DNA of 64,000 nucleotides from Microvirga calopogonii (GCF_003347665.1 NZ_QDGA01000018.1:43042-107041); one strand, 5' to 3'. Counted from the stretch's first letter, positions 46,688 through 55,797 are shown. Program-made: numbers and translations. The notes: a model not told the origin generated them from the sequence alone.

Positions 46688-46846
46688 ATGCGGACCAACG
46701 AACCGAGACCCGATGACATCGACCCGGCGGACGAAGCCAGCCTGGAGTCGTTTCCCGCCAGCGATCCGCCAGCATGGACCGGGACGCATCTCGGCCCTTC
46801 TTCATCGCACGAGAGAAGCGTGGACGGTCTGGAACCATGCTCTTGA
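46688..46846 (+). CDS. Small acidic protein with DEASxESFPASDPPxW motif
   Basis: A 52-residue acidic, Pro/Ser-rich peptide. The core DEASLESFPASDPPAWTG (residues 15-32) is a motif I know from many short uncharacterised proteins of alphaproteobacteria, often beside stress genes. No hydrophobic segment. The ribosome-binding site is weak (GGCAGAAACC). It lies between hsp20 (divergent) and the ClpG-type gene. Function unknown; probably disordered. Confidence 0.6.
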   Translation: MRTNEPRPDDIDPADEASLESFPASDPPAWTGTHLGPSSSHERSVDGLEPCS

Positions 46847-46983
46847 GGAGGTGGCCCAACTGGCGGACGGGACAGACTCGGGCTTGTCCTCACGGATACG
46901 GTCGCTGAAGCACGCTGAGCCAGATGGTGCCTGACAGGTTGTCCGCGACCATGGCCAAACCGTAGTCAGAAGGATACGGACCA

Positions 46984-47229
46984 ATGAGCCTGCGGGAGAT
47001 CGTCTGCGAGATCTTGGACCTGTTTCGCGAGACCCACTTGCGGCCCGGTGCCCGGATCACGAGTGCCACCCTGGATCACCGCTTCGGCACGGATCCCGGG
47101 GTCGCGGTGGCCATCGCGGAGCTGAAAGACGCAGGCTTTCTCATCACCCCTGACGCTGAGACGGTCGAACTAACCGCGAAAGACTTTGATGCGATCCAGG
47201 GCCGTAGTTTCCACCCGGAAGACGACTGA
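46984..47229 (+). CDS. Conserved-looking small protein, possible winged helix
   Basis: I do not recognise the family. 81 residues: a helix (SLREIVCEILDLFRETHL), RPGARITSATLDHRFG, a second helix in GVAVAIAELKDAGFL and an end rich in acidic residues. The helix-loop-helix pattern followed by GFLITPDAETVELT resembles a winged-helix fold of adaptor type. AAGGA lies about 10 nt upstream. Codon use is normal for the region. It precedes the ClpG-type gene by 226 bp and may be in the same unit. Confidence 0.6.
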   Translation: MSLREIVCEILDLFRETHLRPGARITSATLDHRFGTDPGVAVAIAELKDAGFLITPDAETVELTAKDFDAIQGRSFHPEDD

Positions 47230-47455
47230 CCACCGGCATCGGCTGCTCTGTGATGCAAGGGTGGGCTGATGGAAGTTGGCCCACGCTGTTTGGTTCCAGC
47301 CACGTACCTTCCCTCAGGAATCGACCGGTATGCGTATAGGCCCTCGCAACTGTTACCTTCCACAAATCGCGCCGAAGCGGTGTGCTGCGGCGAGCGTCTG
47401 CTGAAAACACAGAACGCCCGACCACAGCGCGGGATAGCCAGCATGGAGGCATACC

Positions 47456-50320
47456 ATGGCAAACGGATTGTGTGACATCTGTGGTGTCCGGCCTGCGACC
47501 GTTCGAGCGCAGGTGGTCAGCAACGGCCAGCGTCAGACCATGGAGCTCTGTGACGTCGATTACCGGCGTTTGGCGCGGCAACAGCGGCCGAGTTCGCCGC
47601 TGGAGTCCCTCTTCGGCGAGCGCGGCAGCCTGTTCGACGACTTCTTCGGCGACGATTTCTTCGGCGAGAGCCCGCGCGGCAGCGCAGGGAGATTTGCCGA
47701 TGAGCCTTCCGACACCGGAGATGGCGGCACGCCCATTCCGGTCCGGTCCGGACGTGGACGCACCCGCGGCCGCGGCGCGGCAGCAGGCGTGGCGGACCGT
47801 CTGAGCGAGCATGCTGAGGAGATTCTCCAATCGGCTGCCCGGCGGGCCGGGGACTTCGGGCGCCGTGAGGTCGACACCGAACATCTCCTGCTCGCTCTGA
47901 CCGAAAGTGACGTCGTCCGCACCATCCTCGACCAGTTCAAGGTCTCCCTCGACGATCTGCGCAATCAGATCGTCCAGGAAAGTCCGCGCGGCGACTTCAA
48001 CCCGGAAGAAGGCGGCGAGATCGGCGTCTCGCCCCGGGTGAAGAGTGCTCTCTCGCGCGCCTTCTCGGTCTCCGGCGAGTTCGGTCACTCCTATGTCGGA
48101 CCCGAGCACCTGCTCATCGGCTTGGCCGAGGAGGGGGAAGGCATCGCACCTGATGTCCTGAACCGCTACGGCCTCACGCCGCAGGCCATCCGTCAGCAGG
48201 TCACCAAGGTGGTCGGCCGCGGCGCCGAGGAAGGGCGCGTCGACACGCCCACCAACACCCCCAACCTCGACAAGTACTCGCGCGATCTCACCAAGCTCGC
48301 CCGCGACGGTAAGCTCGATCCAGTGATCGGCCGCGCCAAGGAGATTGAGACCACCATCGAGGTGCTGGCCCGGCGCAAGAAGAACAACCCGGTCCTCATC
48401 GGCGAGCCGGGTGTCGGCAAAACCGCCATCGTCGAAGGTCTTGCCCAGCGCATCGTTGCGGGCGAAGTGCCGGAGAGCCTGCGCGACAAGCGCCTCGTGG
48501 AATTGTCCATCAACTCCATGGTGGCCGGCTCCAAGTATCGGGGCGAGTTCGAGGAGCGCGTCCAGCAGATTCTCAAAGAGGTTACCGAGCGCGAGGACGA
48601 GCTCGTTCTGTTCATCGACGAAATCCACACCATCGTGGGCGCCGGGCAGGGCGGCGGCGAAGGCGGGCTCGACATCGCCAACGTGTTCAAGCCTGCACTC
48701 GCCCGCGGCGAACTCAACCTGATCGGTGCGACGACGCTGAACGAGTATCAGAAGCACATCGAAAAGGATGCCGCCCTGGAGCGCCGTTTCCAGCCGGTGT
48801 TTGTGCCCGAGCCGACTGTCGCCCAGACCATCATGATCCTGCGAGGGTTGCGGGATACGCTTGAGGCGCACCACAAGGTCACGATCACAGACGAGGCCAT
48901 TATTGCGGCGGCCGAACTGTCCGACCGCTACATCACCGGACGCTTCCTGCCCGACAAGGCCATTGATCTGATCGACCAAGCCGCCGCCCGGGTGAAGATC
49001 TCGGCCACCGCCCGGCCTGTGGACGTGCAGGAAATGGAGGCCGAGGTACGCCAGCTCAAGCGCGAGCAGGATTACGCCTCCTCCCGCAAGCACTTCGACC
49101 GCGCCTCGGAAATCCAGGCCCGGCACGATGCCCGCAACAAGGACCTCCAGGACGCCACCGAACGTTGGCGGCGGGAACGCGGCTCGGCCTCGACTGAGGT
49201 ACGCACGGAACATATCGCACAGGTGGTGTCCAAGCTCACCGGCGTGCCCGTCAACGAACTCACAACCGAGGAGCGCCAGCGCCTCGTGAAGATGGAAGAG
49301 CGCCTGCACCAGCGCGTGATCGGTCAGGAGGAGGCGGTCAGGGCGGTCAGCGACGCCGTGCGTCTGGCGCGCGCTGGCCTGCGGGAGGGGCGCCGACCCA
49401 TCGCGACCTTCCTGTTCCTCGGCCCCACCGGCGTCGGCAAAACGGAGCTGGCGAAGGCTCTCGCCGAGACCGTCTTCGGCGAGGAGGACGCGATGATCCG
49501 CCTCGACATGTCGGAGTACATGGAACGCCACGCGGTCGCCCGCCTGATCGGTGCGCCTCCCGGCTACGTCGGCTACGAGGAGGGCGGGCAGCTGACCGAG
49601 CGTGTGCGCCGGCGCCCCTACTCCGTCGTGCTGCTGGATGAGATCGAAAAGGCCCACCCGGACGTCTACAATGTCCTTCTGCAGGTCTTCGACGACGGTC
49701 GCCTGACCGACGGCAAGGGTCGCGTTGTGGACTTCACCAACACGATCCTGATCGCCACGTCGAACCTGGGTTCCGACATCATCCAGCGCCACCTCAACCT
49801 GCGCGGCACAGCCGAAGACGATCAGGCCCGTCTGAAGCGCGAGTTGATGGATGTGCTGCGCGGCCATTTCAGGCCGGAGTTCATCAACCGCATCGACGAG
49901 ATCATTGTCTTCCATGCCCTGGCGCGGAGCGAGATCCGCTCCATCGTCGAGCTCCAGCTAGAGCGGGTGAAACACACCGCCCATGGCCAAGGCGTCGAGC
50001 TTGATATCGACGGCAGCCTTGTCGACCAATTGGCGGCCGCCGGCTTCCGGCCGGAGTTCGGAGCCCGCGAACTGCGGCGCCTCATTCGCTCCGAGCTGGA
50101 GACCCAGCTTGCCCGCGCGATGCTGGCAAACGAGGTTCAGGAAGGTGACCGGGTGCTCGCGCGCTGGGACGGAGACCAGCAGAGGGTGGTGCTGGAGCCT
50201 CAGCCCAAGGCAGAGGGTGCGACAAAGGCCACGGCCGCGACCGATGACCACCGCAATGCGGTCGAGCTGGACCGGGAAGCCCAGCGCGGGGCCGGCAACA
50301 GCAGGACGGCCGCCGAGTGA
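47456..50320 (+). CDS. clpK: ClpG/ClpK-type AAA+ disaggregase
   Basis: A 954-residue double-AAA+ Hsp100. It starts with a zinc-finger-like domain (CDICGVRPATVRAQVVSNGQ, Cys6/Cys9, and ELCDVDYRRL, Cys32) and a flexible Gly/Arg-rich linker. The Clp_N repeat region is about 110-250. Walker A of NBD1 is GEPGVGKT (316-323) and of NBD2 GPTGVGKT (656-663); arginine-finger and sensor residues are present. The middle domain is short (QLKREQDYASSRKHF). No IGF/LGF loop for ClpP is visible in NBD2, as in stand-alone disaggregases. This layout is that of ClpG/ClpK, the heat-resistance disaggregase of mobile stress loci. The alternative, ClpC, is less likely because of the zinc finger and the missing loop. 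Confidence 0.9.
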   Translation: MANGLCDICGVRPATVRAQVVSNGQRQTMELCDVDYRRLARQQRPSSPLESLFGERGSLFDDFFGDDFFGESPRGSAGRFADEPSDTGDGGTPIPVRSGRGRTRGRGAAAGVADRLSEHAEEILQSAARRAGDFGRREVDTEHLLLALTESDVVRTILDQFKVSLDDLRNQIVQESPRGDFNPEEGGEIGVSPRVKSALSRAFSVSGEFGHSYVGPEHLLIGLAEEGEGIAPDVLNRYGLTPQAIRQQVTKVVGRGAEEGRVDTPTNTPNLDKYSRDLTKLARDGKLDPVIGRAKEIETTIEVLARRKKNNPVLIGEPGVGKTAIVEGLAQRIVAGEVPESLRDKRLVELSINSMVAGSKYRGEFEERVQQILKEVTEREDELVLFIDEIHTIVGAGQGGGEGGLDIANVFKPALARGELNLIGATTLNEYQKHIEKDAALERRFQPVFVPEPTVAQTIMILRGLRDTLEAHHKVTITDEAIIAAAELSDRYITGRFLPDKAIDLIDQAAARVKISATARPVDVQEMEAEVRQLKREQDYASSRKHFDRASEIQARHDARNKDLQDATERWRRERGSASTEVRTEHIAQVVSKLTGVPVNELTTEERQRLVKMEERLHQRVIGQEEAVRAVSDAVRLARAGLREGRRPIATFLFLGPTGVGKTELAKALAETVFGEEDAMIRLDMSEYMERHAVARLIGAPPGYVGYEEGGQLTERVRRRPYSVVLLDEIEKAHPDVYNVLLQVFDDGRLTDGKGRVVDFTNTILIATSNLGSDIIQRHLNLRGTAEDDQARLKRELMDVLRGHFRPEFINRIDEIIVFHALARSEIRSIVELQLERVKHTAHGQGVELDIDGSLVDQLAAAGFRPEFGARELRRLIRSELETQLARAMLANEVQEGDRVLARWDGDQQRVVLEPQPKAEGATKATAATDDHRNAVELDREAQRGAGNSRTAAE

Positions 50321-50384
50321 GGACAAGGAGGCGCACCTGGCAGCACGCGCGGCGAAGCAAGCACCTGAGTTCGGCAGATCACAC

Positions 50385-50963
50385 ATGAGGCAGCTATCGG
50401 ACGAGGGAGACCGCCCCAGGACGGAGCGAGACGATCCCCGCTCCACGATGGGAACTGGCCGGCCCGCGAGGACCATGGACCGCGCCCTGCGCGAGACCCG
50501 CGAGGCTTGGCCCGGCCTGAGCACCTACGAGCGTTTCGAGCAGATGATCTCGCTGGTGCTAACCAGCCTTATCGGGCTGGTGATCGCGGCCGCAGTGATC
50601 CACCTGGGCTTCCGCATCCTCATGCTGGTGCTGTCCGGACTTCTCGACCCGGCGGAGACGGGCGTGTTCCAGGCAGTCTTTGGCATGATCTTCACGGTAC
50701 TGATCGCCCTGGAGTTCAACCATTCGATCATCAGCATCCTTCACCGCAAGGAAAGCATCGTGCAGGTGCGCACAGTGGTGCTGATTGCCCTGCTGGCGCT
50801 CGTGCGCAAATTCATCATCCTGGATGCGAGCAAGACCGACCCGCTCACCATCCTCGGACTGGCCGCGGCTATCCTGGCACTTGGCTCGGTCCATTGGCTC
50901 GTGCGCGACCAGGACAGGAAAGATACCGCCGAGCCGGATCAGGCCCGAGGGACTGCCGATTAG
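50385..50963 (+). CDS. PsiE-family (phosphate-starvation-inducible E-like) membrane protein
   Basis: A 192-residue protein with four hydrophobic helices: ISLVLTSLIGLVIAAAVIHL, FQAVFGMIFTVLIALEFN, IVQVRTVVLIALLALVRKF and ILGLAAAILALGSVHWLV. The central LEFNHSIISILHRKESIVQV with RKFIILDA is the PsiE signature. The polar N-terminus (about 55 residues, ERDDPRST) is unusual, so the true start could be the ATG at 50448 or 50475. A PsiE-like gene is a regular member of the transmissible stress-tolerance locus. It starts 64 bp after clpK. Role unknown. Confidence 0.85.
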   Translation: MRQLSDEGDRPRTERDDPRSTMGTGRPARTMDRALRETREAWPGLSTYERFEQMISLVLTSLIGLVIAAAVIHLGFRILMLVLSGLLDPAETGVFQAVFGMIFTVLIALEFNHSIISILHRKESIVQVRTVVLIALLALVRKFIILDASKTDPLTILGLAAAILALGSVHWLVRDQDRKDTAEPDQARGTAD

Positions 50964-51036
50964 GCCGGAGCAGCTCCTGAATTTCAGTGCGGCCACTCGG
51001 CCCGATCGTTTCATACTGTGAAAAACAAGGCTCCTC

Positions 51037-52743
51037 ATGCTAGCCATTGACCCTCGCGACGAGCAGATGTTTCCGAAATTTGGGACTGCGGACATCAGCC
51101 GCCTGCGCCGCTTCGGCGAGATCCGACGCCATGCGGCAGGTGAGCCGCTCTTTGTCACCGGCGATGTTGCTCCGGGCATGTTCGTCCTCATCACCGGCTC
51201 AGTCCGGGTCGATCAACGTGACCCTTGGGGACATCTGTCCCCCATTGTCGAGCTGGGACCCGGCGACTTCGTCGCCGAGGTGGGCCAATTGTCCGGCCGC
51301 CCGTCGCTGGTCGATGTTCACGCCACCGGCAATGTGGAGGCGCTTCTCATTCCGCCCGAAAACTTGCGGGCCTTGATGATCGCCGAACCCGCACTGGGCG
51401 ACAGGATCATGCGGGCGCTCATTCTCAGGCGCATCGTGCTGATCGAGACGGGCGCAGGCGGTCCGGTCCTGATCGGTCATGAAACCGATCCCGGTGTGGT
51501 TCGCCTGCAAGGTTTCCTGGCCCGCAACGGCTATCCATGCCAGGTGCTGGATCCCGCCCATGACCGTGATGCGGCGACCCTCATCGAGCGCTACACGCCG
51601 GATCAGAAGAACCTACCCCTCGCCGTGTGCCCTCAGGGGGCGATCCTCAGGAATCCGTCCGAGCGCGATCTGGCGCAGGCACTCGGCATGGTGCCCATCG
51701 ATGCTCCGGATCGAACCTATGACGTTGTGGTCGTCGGCGCGGGGCCTGCCGGTCTCTCGACGGCAGTTTACGCCGCATCGGAGGGATTGTCGGTCATCGT
51801 CCTGGATGCGGTCGCCTTTGGCGGCCAAGCGGGCGAGAGTGCCCGAATCGAGAACTATCTGGGGTTTCCGACCGGCACGCCTGGCCGCGAGCTCGCGGCA
51901 CGCGCTTTCGTCCAGGCGCAGAAATTTGGCGCCGAGATGGTGATCCCGGCCGAAGCAGTCGGCCTCGATTGCTCGCAAATACCGTATGGCATTCAACTCG
52001 CTGACGGCCGGCGGATCAAAGGCTCCACAGTGGTTGTCGCCTCGGGCGCCCGCTATCGACGGCCTGACATTCCTCGCCTGCGGGAGTTCGAGGGACGCGG
52101 CGTATGGTACTGGGCCTCGCCCATCGAAGCACGCCTGTGCCGGAACGAGGAAGTGACCCTTGTGGGTGGTGGCAATTCTGCCGGGCAAGCGGCGGTGTTT
52201 CTGAGGGACTTCGCCGCGAAGGTATGGATGTTGGTCCGTGGGCCCAGTCTCGCCGAGAGCATGTCGCAATACCTGATCGACAGGATTGCGGCTGCAGATA
52301 ACATTGAAGTGTTGACCGAAACCGAGATCACCGCCATCTCGGGTTCGCCGGAGGGGCAGCTTGAGCACGTCTGGTGGCGCAACCGCGTCACCGGAGCGGA
52401 GAAGGAGAAGCCGATCCGCAACGTGTTCATCTTCATCGGCGCAGATCCGGCAACGGGCTGGCTCAAGGGCTGCGGCGTGGGCCTGGACGCCAACGGCTTC
52501 GTTCGCACAGGTGCCGCTCTCCCAACCACCGGCATAATGGAAGAAAGCGGTCCAAGACGCCCCTTTCCGCTGGAAGCGGAAGTCGCCAATGTGTTCGCGG
52601 TCGGTGATGTTCGTGCGGGATCAGTGAAGCGCGTCGGCTCCGCAATTGGTGAAGGCGCGGGGGTGGTGGCTCATATCCATACCGTTCTCTCAAATGCATC
52701 TGTGCCGCTACCTACGGCAAGGGAGCGCAGGGAGCGAGGCTGA
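51037..52743 (+). CDS. Cyclic-nucleotide-binding domain fused to a thioredoxin-reductase-like flavoprotein
   Basis: A 568-residue protein. Residues 20-130 are a cNMP-binding domain (GDVAPGMFVLITGSVRV, GPGDFVAEVGQLSGRPSLVD). Residues 140-210 form a thioredoxin-like spacer. From about 225 there is a TrxB-type FAD/NADPH module (YDVVVVGAGPAGLSTAVYAA, FGGQAGESARIENYLGFPTG, VTLVGGGNSAGQAAVF). The redox CxxC expected after RGVWYWASPIEA is absent, so this is not a normal thioredoxin reductase; it may reduce a small quinone or ferredoxin. The C-terminal NVFAVGDVRAGSVKRV closes the fold. Regulation by a nucleotide or by redox is a plausible inference. Confidence 0.85.
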   Translation: MLAIDPRDEQMFPKFGTADISRLRRFGEIRRHAAGEPLFVTGDVAPGMFVLITGSVRVDQRDPWGHLSPIVELGPGDFVAEVGQLSGRPSLVDVHATGNVEALLIPPENLRALMIAEPALGDRIMRALILRRIVLIETGAGGPVLIGHETDPGVVRLQGFLARNGYPCQVLDPAHDRDAATLIERYTPDQKNLPLAVCPQGAILRNPSERDLAQALGMVPIDAPDRTYDVVVVGAGPAGLSTAVYAASEGLSVIVLDAVAFGGQAGESARIENYLGFPTGTPGRELAARAFVQAQKFGAEMVIPAEAVGLDCSQIPYGIQLADGRRIKGSTVVVASGARYRRPDIPRLREFEGRGVWYWASPIEARLCRNEEVTLVGGGNSAGQAAVFLRDFAAKVWMLVRGPSLAESMSQYLIDRIAAADNIEVLTETEITAISGSPEGQLEHVWWRNRVTGAEKEKPIRNVFIFIGADPATGWLKGCGVGLDANGFVRTGAALPTTGIMEESGPRRPFPLEAEVANVFAVGDVRAGSVKRVGSAIGEGAGVVAHIHTVLSNASVPLPTARERRERG

Positions 52744-52812
52744 TGAACGCCAGCTTGCCCCAGCTCATCACACAGGCTCAATTGCCGGGCCCTTGTGAAT
52801 ATGTCCAAGGCC

Positions 52813-53442
52813 TCAAACGGGACCATTGCGGCGCGTTTTATGGCGCTCATCGATCAGGGGACGGCAAGTCTGCTCAATGGCCTTAATCGCTAGATCAAGC
52901 CGCCTCCTGAGAGTGTCACCGCCCTTTTCACCCCAGCCAATCGCCGCTTCCCATTGGTTGCGCCTCGCTTCCTCCGAGCCCGTCTGCTCCTGGCCGTAGG
53001 AGCGGATCAGGTTGTGGGCCGAGTCGATGACCTCGCTGTGAATGGCCCGAATCTCCTCGAAGGGCTGGGCGGCCTCCTCTCCAAAATAGGCCATGAAGCG
53101 GTACCGACTCGCTTGGAGCTCGGAAAACACTTGGCTCTCCTTGGTCAGACGGTCAACGGGCGTGAAGATCTCGCCCCGTTCAAGCTCCTCGTCCTCCAGT
53201 CTCGTTCTAGGGCGATCATCCTCCTCACCATCGTTGTCATCCGAGGCGGGAAAGCGCGCCCATGTTAGGATGTCCCTAGCCCGGTAGAACCCCGCTAGCA
53301 CCTCCTCGGCGAGCTCAGTCTTGCGCCGGCCGACCATCTCGGTCCGCCAGGCATTGAGCCCGCGGACGCCGGCCCAGCCGGCGACGACGGCTGCCAGGCC
53401 TGTCATGAGGTTGGCCAGCGCCGAGATCCATTCAGGCGACAA
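52813..53442 (-). CDS. Membrane-anchored protein of unknown function
   Basis: I do not recognise the family. 209 residues; the first 27 (ISALANLMTGLAAVVAGWAG) form one membrane helix, followed by a long helical cytoplasmic part. There is an acidic loop at about 67-80 (ASDDNDGEEDDRP) and a helical tail (LRRRLDLAIKAIEQTCRPLI). It resembles short phage- or island-borne proteins seen with defence genes. Convergent with the flavoprotein gene. Confidence 0.65.
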   Translation of the reverse strand: MSPEWISALANLMTGLAAVVAGWAGVRGLNAWRTEMVGRRKTELAEEVLAGFYRARDILTWARFPASDDNDGEEDDRPRTRLEDEELERGEIFTPVDRLTKESQVFSELQASRYRFMAYFGEEAAQPFEEIRAIHSEVIDSAHNLIRSYGQEQTGSEEARRNQWEAAIGWGEKGGDTLRRRLDLAIKAIEQTCRPLIDERHKTRRNGPV

Positions 53443-53556
53443 GATTGCCTCCTTGGGTGAGATCCTCGATCCTTCCGATCACTCATTCCACCATATCGTG
53501 AGCACAGATTTTGGAGGTTGGTAAGCAGCGATTTCGCGTCAGCGTGAGCAGCCATT

Positions 53557-54243
53557 TCAGGTGCTCATGAGCGCCCTTCGCGAGCACCGGGACGCTCGGC
53601 CGCCCCCTCTGGCCTTCGCCCCAGAATGCGATCGGGTTTCCCGAAGAACGCGGGAGCCAACGCGGTTGTCCATCGGCGCCACCACCTCCATCGGATCCCC
53701 ACGGGTCGGCGCTTTCGCCACGTTGTCGGCAACAAGCTTTAGCTGCTGATACCAGTCCAACAGGTTGATCAAAGGATGCTGGTCCACGATCGCGGTGATG
53801 TCCCCGGAAATGGTTGTCTTGCCGGCGAGCCGGAACTGGCGCGCCAGCCGCTCCGCCGTGTCGAACAGGTGCTCGTGTCCTTTCCTGGTTTCGAAAATCG
53901 CGGCGACTTCCTTGAAGAACTGACGCTTGCGACGAGAGCGCTCCTCAGGCGCCAAGGGCCACTCGTCGTAATAGCCCTGCTCGATCCGTCTCCGAACCTC
54001 CCAAAAGAGACCAAGCCTTGGCTCAGTTGGGGCGAGCCCAAAGATATTGTACGGGTTGGCGTCAAGAACCCTGGTGCCGGACGGGAAATCATATTGGATA
54101 GCGGCTACGAACTCGGCCTCCTCGCGCGTGCCGGCCTCCACGACTATCGACGACGTCCCGCAGTTGTTCGGCAGAAAATAGTGGACACGGAATTCCAACC
54201 TGGTCTCCACACATGTGAACACAGCTTCAAAACCAGACTTCAT
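53557..54243 (-). CDS. Protein of unknown function
   Basis: I do not recognise the family. Starting from the ATG at 54243 (AAGGGG 4 nt upstream) it has 228 residues; the frame stays open up to 54495, so a longer form is possible. The first half is beta-rich (AVFTCVETRLEFRVHYFLPN, EAGTREEAEFVAAIQYDFPS), the middle contains GLFWEVRRRIEQGYYDEW, and the last 60 residues are basic and low complexity, perhaps not part of the domain. No signal or membrane segment. The neighbouring genes on either side are also unknown. Confidence 0.5.
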   Translation of the reverse strand: MKSGFEAVFTCVETRLEFRVHYFLPNNCGTSSIVVEAGTREEAEFVAAIQYDFPSGTRVLDANPYNIFGLAPTEPRLGLFWEVRRRIEQGYYDEWPLAPEERSRRKRQFFKEVAAIFETRKGHEHLFDTAERLARQFRLAGKTTISGDITAIVDQHPLINLLDWYQQLKLVADNVAKAPTRGDPMEVVAPMDNRVGSRVLRETRSHSGAKARGGGRASRCSRRALMST

Positions 54244-54617
54244 TTGCCCCTTTGCAACCGTCTGCCGCTCCAATCCTGCCACCCAAAGAGTGACGGCGGC
54301 GCGTAGGTGCAAGGTCATCAGAAGCTGCCTCTGCGGCGCTCCTTTACTGCCAGCACGAGCACCGCGTTGAGCGAATCTCCATCCGTATCTCCCAACTAAT
54401 TGCAGAGGCCTAGCGATCCCTCTGCGACGGCTCGAGGCCTGCGGAACCCTGACCGCAGTGTCGCTCAGCCGGATGATTGAGAGTTTCCTCTCCAACCAGA
54501 TGTTCTCTTCAGAGCCCGCAATCTAGCCCGTTCGGCTTCAGGTGGTGATCCGCCGCATCTCGGGTGAGCCATTCTGCTTTCACGAGAATACCTATTAGGA
54601 GGTCCTGTATTGAGCCA
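54244..54617. other. Stretch between unknown gene and DUF2267 gene
   Basis: 374 bp without a supported gene other than a possible N-terminal extension of the minus-strand gene before it. No repeats or RNA seen. Confidence 0.35.
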
Positions 54618-55130
54618 TCATGTCCGCAGCTTCGCGGCCTGCTCGGGCTGCGCCGTGGCAGGCTGAAGTAGTGTCGGATCGTAATTCTGTTCTTCCGGAC
54701 TGCGATCATGGGGCCAAAGCGCTCGGACATCCTCGGGAAGAGCATCCCGCACTTTTCCAAGTTGCCCTTCCGAAACATGCTGGGACAGCACACTGAATAC
54801 GGCTTGTGCGGCATCGCGAGGATCGACGGGCCGAACGGGCCCGAGGTTCTCGGCAACACGCGTGAGGAACTCGTCTTCGGAGCGATAGCGCTCGGGTTGC
54901 ACCTCAGGCCGCCATTGATCGTAGTAGACTCCGCGCACTAAAATTGGCAGTTCTGCTCCGAGATGGACGGCGAGCTCCAGCGGAATACGATCGCGCACGG
55001 CTCGCAGCACCCCGCCCAGCACATGCCAAGCAACCTGCTTGTCGGACCCCACGAGCTCAGTGATCTTGTTGAGCCAGATATGGGTGATCTGAAGGGTCTT
55101 GTCGAAGACATCGAGTCCGTTCGCACTCAT
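54618..55130 (-). CDS. DUF2267 domain protein
   Basis: A 170-residue protein. The DUF2267 pattern is clear: LQITHIWLNKITELVGSDKQ, VAWHVLGGVLRAVRDRIPLE, LAVHLGAELPILVRGVYYDQW, and a later RVAENLGPVRPVDPRDAAQA with VFSVLSQHVSEGQLGKVRDALP. The two halves are similar helical repeats. Function unknown; such genes are common next to general-stress and acid-resistance genes. AAGG lies 6 nt before the ATG. C-terminal 25 residues are low complexity. Confidence 0.88.
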   Translation of the reverse strand: MSANGLDVFDKTLQITHIWLNKITELVGSDKQVAWHVLGGVLRAVRDRIPLELAVHLGAELPILVRGVYYDQWRPEVQPERYRSEDEFLTRVAENLGPVRPVDPRDAAQAVFSVLSQHVSEGQLGKVRDALPEDVRALWPHDRSPEEQNYDPTLLQPATAQPEQAAKLRT

Positions 55131-55391
55131 GATGAGCCTTCCCTATTCAATAATCGCGGACGGTAAAATGCACTTATCTGTGAGGGCCCCGGTATTGAAC
55201 TGAATGACAATCGCCGGGATGACGTTCCCACGGGCTGTCCCTGAGGAAGCACCCGGTCTGCCCAGAAGAAGACCACCAGTAATGACACTGAGATTCTCTA
55301 ATTTCTCTTTGGAGCGGGCATGCTTATCCGGAACATCACAATCTCAGCATCGTTTCCGAGAAGACAGGACAAGAACCGAAGAAGGGCGGCC

Positions 55392-55559
55392 ATGACCAAA
55401 CTCGGGCGCAAAGACGAATCGCAGAAAAGCAAGCACGGTGGCAACTACAGTGGCCACCACAACAAGGACAACGATCAACCCAAGAGCCCACGCGGTGGCG
55501 GCAGCAGCCAAGCTGCGGGTAAGGACCCTCACCGGGGAGATCATGGGCGTCACCGCTGA
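55392..55559 (+). CDS. Short hydrophilic protein, uncertain
   Basis: A 55-residue, highly charged, Gly/Ser/His-rich frame (MTKLGRKDESQKSKHGGNYS at the start). It resembles small disordered stress proteins but is low complexity. The opposite strand of the same DNA encodes a plausible membrane helix (GLIVVLVVVATVVATVLAFL) in an open frame at 55344-55634, so only one of the two is likely to be real. I cannot decide from sequence. Confidence 0.3.
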   Translation: MTKLGRKDESQKSKHGGNYSGHHNKDNDQPKSPRGGGSSQAAGKDPHRGDHGRHR

Positions 55560-55797
55560 GGCATCATCGGTTAGGAACTTGGGTCGGCGAAGCCTCAGTC
55601 GAGCGGCTGGTCCGCAACCAGCCGTCATGTGCATTACGTCTGCTCAAATCGCAAAGGCCTGGACTCAAGACCTGCGATGATCGGCAGGGTTGGTGTCGGC
55701 AGGAAGGCGGAAGAGCTTTGCAACCTGATCGCGACCGAAGAGGGAGCGTTGGGCCCGCTCTTCTGACTTGAAGCGCTGGAGCAGTTCGGGTGCATCC

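Noticed and set aside
47144..49915. A 923-residue open frame opposite clpK
   Set aside because: Mirror of the Hsp100 gene caused by GC-rich third positions; no motifs and no ribosome-binding site.
55344..55634. Minus-strand frame with a hydrophobic helix opposite the small charged peptide
   Set aside because: Start codon and ribosome site are not convincing, and the helix may only mirror the Gly/His-rich plus strand; left undecided rather than called.
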